Shown piece after piece: positions 4,944-6,739 of a stretch of 6,739 bases of DNA (positions are counted from its first letter, which is position 1; each line of letters opens with the position of its first letter). This DNA is from Chloroflexota bacterium. Lineage in GTDB: Bacteria > Chloroflexota > Anaerolineae > Anaerolineales > Anaerolineaceae. The stretch covers positions 1-6,739 of the forward strand of contig JAEXTI010000042.1 in the NCBI GenBank assembly GCA_023406965.1, read 5' to 3'. Position numbers and translations under genes: made by a program. The notes under the pieces were generated by a model. It was not told where the DNA came from and made no database searches. It saw only the letters and a list, made by a program, of their open reading frames with translations.

Positions 4944-5500
4944 AACGGCGAAATTCCACTACACCGGAACAAAACAGCCCTTCAGGCTCGCCCGCCCCGG
5001 GCGAGCCTTTCTTCATTGCTGTGGGTTATTTGCGCCGCCCGCACGGTATTCACGGCGAGATATTCATGGACGTGCTGACCGATTTCCCTGAGCGCATGCG
5101 GCCCAACCGGCAGGTCTTCTTGGGAGACCAGCACGAAGCCATCCGTCTGGCTTCGGTGCGCTGGCATGGGCAGGCGATGCTGGTATCGTTCAAAGGCATT
5201 GAGACACCTGAAGAGGTGGGGCGCTACCGCAACACCAGCGTCTACATAAAAGCCGACGAATTGCCGCCCCTGCCAGAGGATGAGTATTATCATCACCAAT
5301 TGCTGGAGTTGCGCGTGGTGGATGAGCAAGGTCAGGGGATTGGCGTGTTGGAAGAAATCCTCGAAACCGGCGCCAATGATGTTTACGTGGTGCGCACCCC
5401 TGAAGGGAACGAAGTGCTGATCCCGGCGATTGAGGGTGTGGTCCTGGAGGTTAACCTGGAGCGCGGCGAGATGAAAGTCCGCCCGCCGGAATGGGGGTAA
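4940..5500 (+). CDS. rimM: 16S rRNA processing factor RimM
   Basis: RimM helps mature the head of the 30S subunit by binding S19 and 16S rRNA. The 186 residues show the two expected domains. The N-terminal RimM barrel spans about 24-105, with VGYLRRPHGIHGEI (28-41). The C-terminal PRC barrel spans about 112-183, with EYYHHQLLEL (115-124), ETGANDVYVV (142-151) and VLIPAIEGVV (159-168). The family motif is usually LxGL; here Gly is replaced by Glu (E123). The first 22 residues, MKRRNSTTPE onwards, are a polar, Pro/Ser-rich extension of doubtful role. A later start is possible, but the ATG at 4940 overlaps the khpA stop codon, and no clear Shine-Dalgarno is seen elsewhere. The expected trmD is not next; dprA follows. 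Confidence 0.97.
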   Translation: MKRRNSTTPEQNSPSGSPAPGEPFFIAVGYLRRPHGIHGEIFMDVLTDFPERMRPNRQVFLGDQHEAIRLASVRWHGQAMLVSFKGIETPEEVGRYRNTSVYIKADELPPLPEDEYYHHQLLELRVVDEQGQGIGVLEEILETGANDVYVVRTPEGNEVLIPAIEGVVLEVNLERGEMKVRPPEWG

Positions 5501-5512
5501 ACGATCGGGAGC

Positions 5513-6631
5513 ATGGACGCCAGGGCATATTGGGTCGGGTTTAACCTGGTAAAAGGAATTGGGGCGGTCCGCCTGCGCGGGCTGCTAGATTTCTTTGGAA
5601 ACCTGGAAACAGCCTGGGACGCGCCCGGTGATGCGCTGCTGGCGGCGGGCCTGACGCCCAAGCTGATCGAAGGGCTGGGGCGGGTGAAGGCCGAGAACCT
5701 GATCGAGCGAGCCTGGAACTATATCGAGCGGCTGGGCATCGGGGTGTTGACCTGGGAGCAACCCGGCTACCCTTCACGTTTGAAGCAAATCGACCAACCG
5801 CCGCCGGTGTTGTACACGCGCGGCGATTTTTCATCGCAGGATGACCTGGCGGTCGCCATTGTGGGGACGCGGCGAGTGACTTCTTACGGGCGGCAAGCCG
5901 CCGAGGAGATCGCCGCTTTTTTGGCTCACCATGGCATCACGGTGGTGAGTGGACTGGCCCGCGGCGTGGATGGGGTGGCGCATGACGCTGCGTTGAAGGC
6001 GGGCGGGCGCACCCTGGCGGTGCTGGGCAGTGGCGTGGACAGAATCTACCCGCCCGAGCATTTGCGCCTGGCGGAGCGGATCGAAAAACAAGGCGCGGTG
6101 ATCAGCGATTATCCACCGGGCACTCCGCCGGAAAGCACCAACTTTCCACCGCGCAACCGCATCATCTCGGGGCTGACCCTGGCAACGGTGGTGATCGAGG
6201 CCGGATTGGAGAGCGGGGCGTTGATCACCGCCACCTTTGCCGCCGAGCAAGGCCGCGAAGTCTTCGCTTTGCCGGGAAGTATCTACGCGCCACAGAGCAA
6301 AGGCGCCAACCGCCTGCTGCGTGATGGCGCGCAACTGCTGTTGGAGCCGGGAGATATTCTGGAGGCGTTGAACCTGCAACGCGCCGAACATCATCAGCAA
6401 GCGCGGTTGATGCTGCCGGAAGACGGCGTGGAAGCCAGTCTGCTGGGTGTTTTGGAGAGTGAACCTCTCCACGTTGATGAAATATGTGCACAATCTGGCT
6501 TGCCAATTGACCAAGTATCGGCTACACTGACGATCATGGAGCTTAAAGGGATGGTGCGCCACATGGGTGGGATGAATTACAGCATCATCCGGGAAGCATT
6601 TGCGGACTATCGGAGCGATTTGGATGCTTGA
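5513..6631 (+). CDS. dprA: DNA-processing protein DprA (RecA loader)
   Basis: DprA binds incoming single-stranded DNA and loads RecA during natural transformation, though many non-competent bacteria carry it. The 372 residues are complete. A helical N-terminal domain with a GIG motif (15-17) spans about 1-70. The Rossmann-like DNA-binding core spans about 75-285, with [10 protein letters not shown] (117-126), [16 protein letters not shown] (146-161), [12 protein letters not shown] (172-183), [11 protein letters not shown] (211-221), [17 protein letters not shown] (231-247) and ALPG (252-255). A winged-helix C-terminus spans about 305-357. The ATG at 5513 is the only start before the in-frame TAA that ends rimM. 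The nearest Shine-Dalgarno-like GGGAG (5507-5511) is a single base away, so translation probably depends on coupling with rimM. The stop codon overlaps the next gene. Confidence 0.97.
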   Translation: MDARAYWVGFNLVKGIGAVRLRGLLDFFGNLETAWDAPGDALLAAGLTPKLIEGLGRVKAENLIERAWNYIERLGIGVLTWEQPGYPSRLKQIDQPPPVLYTRGDFSSQDDLAVAIVGTRRVTSYGRQAAEEIAAFLAHHGITVVSGLARGVDGVAHDAALKAGGRTLAVLGSGVDRIYPPEHLRLAERIEKQGAVISDYPPGTPPESTNFPPRNRIISGLTLATVVIEAGLESGALITATFAAEQGREVFALPGSIYAPQSKGANRLLRDGAQLLLEPGDILEALNLQRAEHHQQARLMLPEDGVEASLLGVLESEPLHVDEICAQSGLPIDQVSATLTIMELKGMVRHMGGMNYSIIREAFADYRSDLDA

Positions 6632-6739
6632 ACATTACTATGCAGTGATCATGGCCGGTGGGGGTGGAACCCGCTTGTGGCCGTTGTCGCGCCGGCTGCA
6701 CCCCAAACAGATGATTCGTCTGGGGAGCGAGCGGACGCT
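6624..6739 (+). CDS. manC: Mannose-1-phosphate guanylyltransferase, 5' end only
   Basis: The frame is open from the ATG at 6624 to the window end, covering 38 codons. It begins [20 protein letters not shown], followed by LSRR and HPKQ. This is the nucleotide-binding signature [19 protein letters not shown] of the sugar-nucleotide pyrophosphorylases that make GDP-mannose from GTP and mannose-1-phosphate. That substrate is inferred from the motif; other GDP- or UDP-sugar pyrophosphorylases share the glycine-rich loop. GGAG (6612-6615) lies eight bases upstream. The first eight bases overlap the end of dprA, so the gene probably shares its transcript. GDP-mannose would feed cell-surface glycan or exopolysaccharide synthesis, a role unrelated to its upstream neighbours. 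The rest of the gene lies outside the window. Confidence 0.9.
   Translation, partial: MLEHYYAVIMAGGGGTRLWPLSRRLHPKQMIRLGSERT

Noticed and set aside
130..6562. Long open frames on the minus strand and in other + frames across the whole window
   Set aside because: They lie opposite or inside confidently identified genes, lack ribosome binding sites, and have low-complexity products typical of GC-rich shadow frames.
1..6739. CRISPR array, tRNA or rRNA gene, transposase, phage or toxin-antitoxin genes
   Set aside because: I looked for regularly spaced repeats, cloverleaf-like segments and relevant protein motifs and saw none. The inverted repeats present are single hairpins in intergenic gaps.

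Overview
This window looks like a chromosomal segment from a moderately GC-rich bacterium. The compact mix of DNA-repair genes with an ffh-rpsP-khpA-rimM block, and the sequence character of the proteins, suggest a Chloroflexota (Anaerolineae-like) genome. That placement is inferred from remembered protein families and has not been tested by a search. All supported genes lie on the + strand, and most of the window is conserved housekeeping sequence.

Positions 1-1000: a self-contained unit. A near-consensus promoter (33-61) lies in an AT-rich region packed with short inverted repeats. It drives an unrecognised four-helix membrane protein with a long, probably disordered, cytoplasmic tail (106-927). 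Two perfect 10-bp palindromes and a strong intrinsic terminator (961-996) close the unit.

Positions 1000-2730: two genes tied to DNA repair. The first (1023-1856) is a divergent Fpg/Nei-family protein. It keeps the H2TH and zinc-finger regions but has Ile where the catalytic N-terminal proline should be. The second is radC (2019-2726), a RadC/JAMM-domain protein with an intact HxHPSGD metal motif. The gap between them holds a very stable GC hairpin and a good -10 box. That box argues for the ATG at 2019 as the radC start.

Positions 2730-6739: a probable long operon. A good promoter (2731-2759), with a palindrome over its -35 box, precedes ffh (signal recognition particle GTPase). Then come rpsP (S16), khpA (KH-domain RNA-binding protein), rimM (30S maturation factor), dprA (single-strand DNA loader for RecA) and the first 38 codons of a mannose-1-phosphate guanylyltransferase. 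The last four genes are tightly packed: khpA/rimM overlap as ATGA, the rimM-dprA gap is 12 nt in the same frame, and dprA and the sugar gene overlap by 8 nt. The ffh-rpsP and rpsP-khpA gaps each hold a large hairpin with no T-tract, so these look like processing or stability elements rather than terminators. The trmD and rplS genes that often follow rimM are absent here.

I found no RNA gene, CRISPR array, insertion sequence or phage gene. The least ordinary points are the unidentified membrane protein with its dense operator-like region, the proline-less Fpg-like protein, and the ffh leader, which has a two-codon ORF and a start codon that may be masked.
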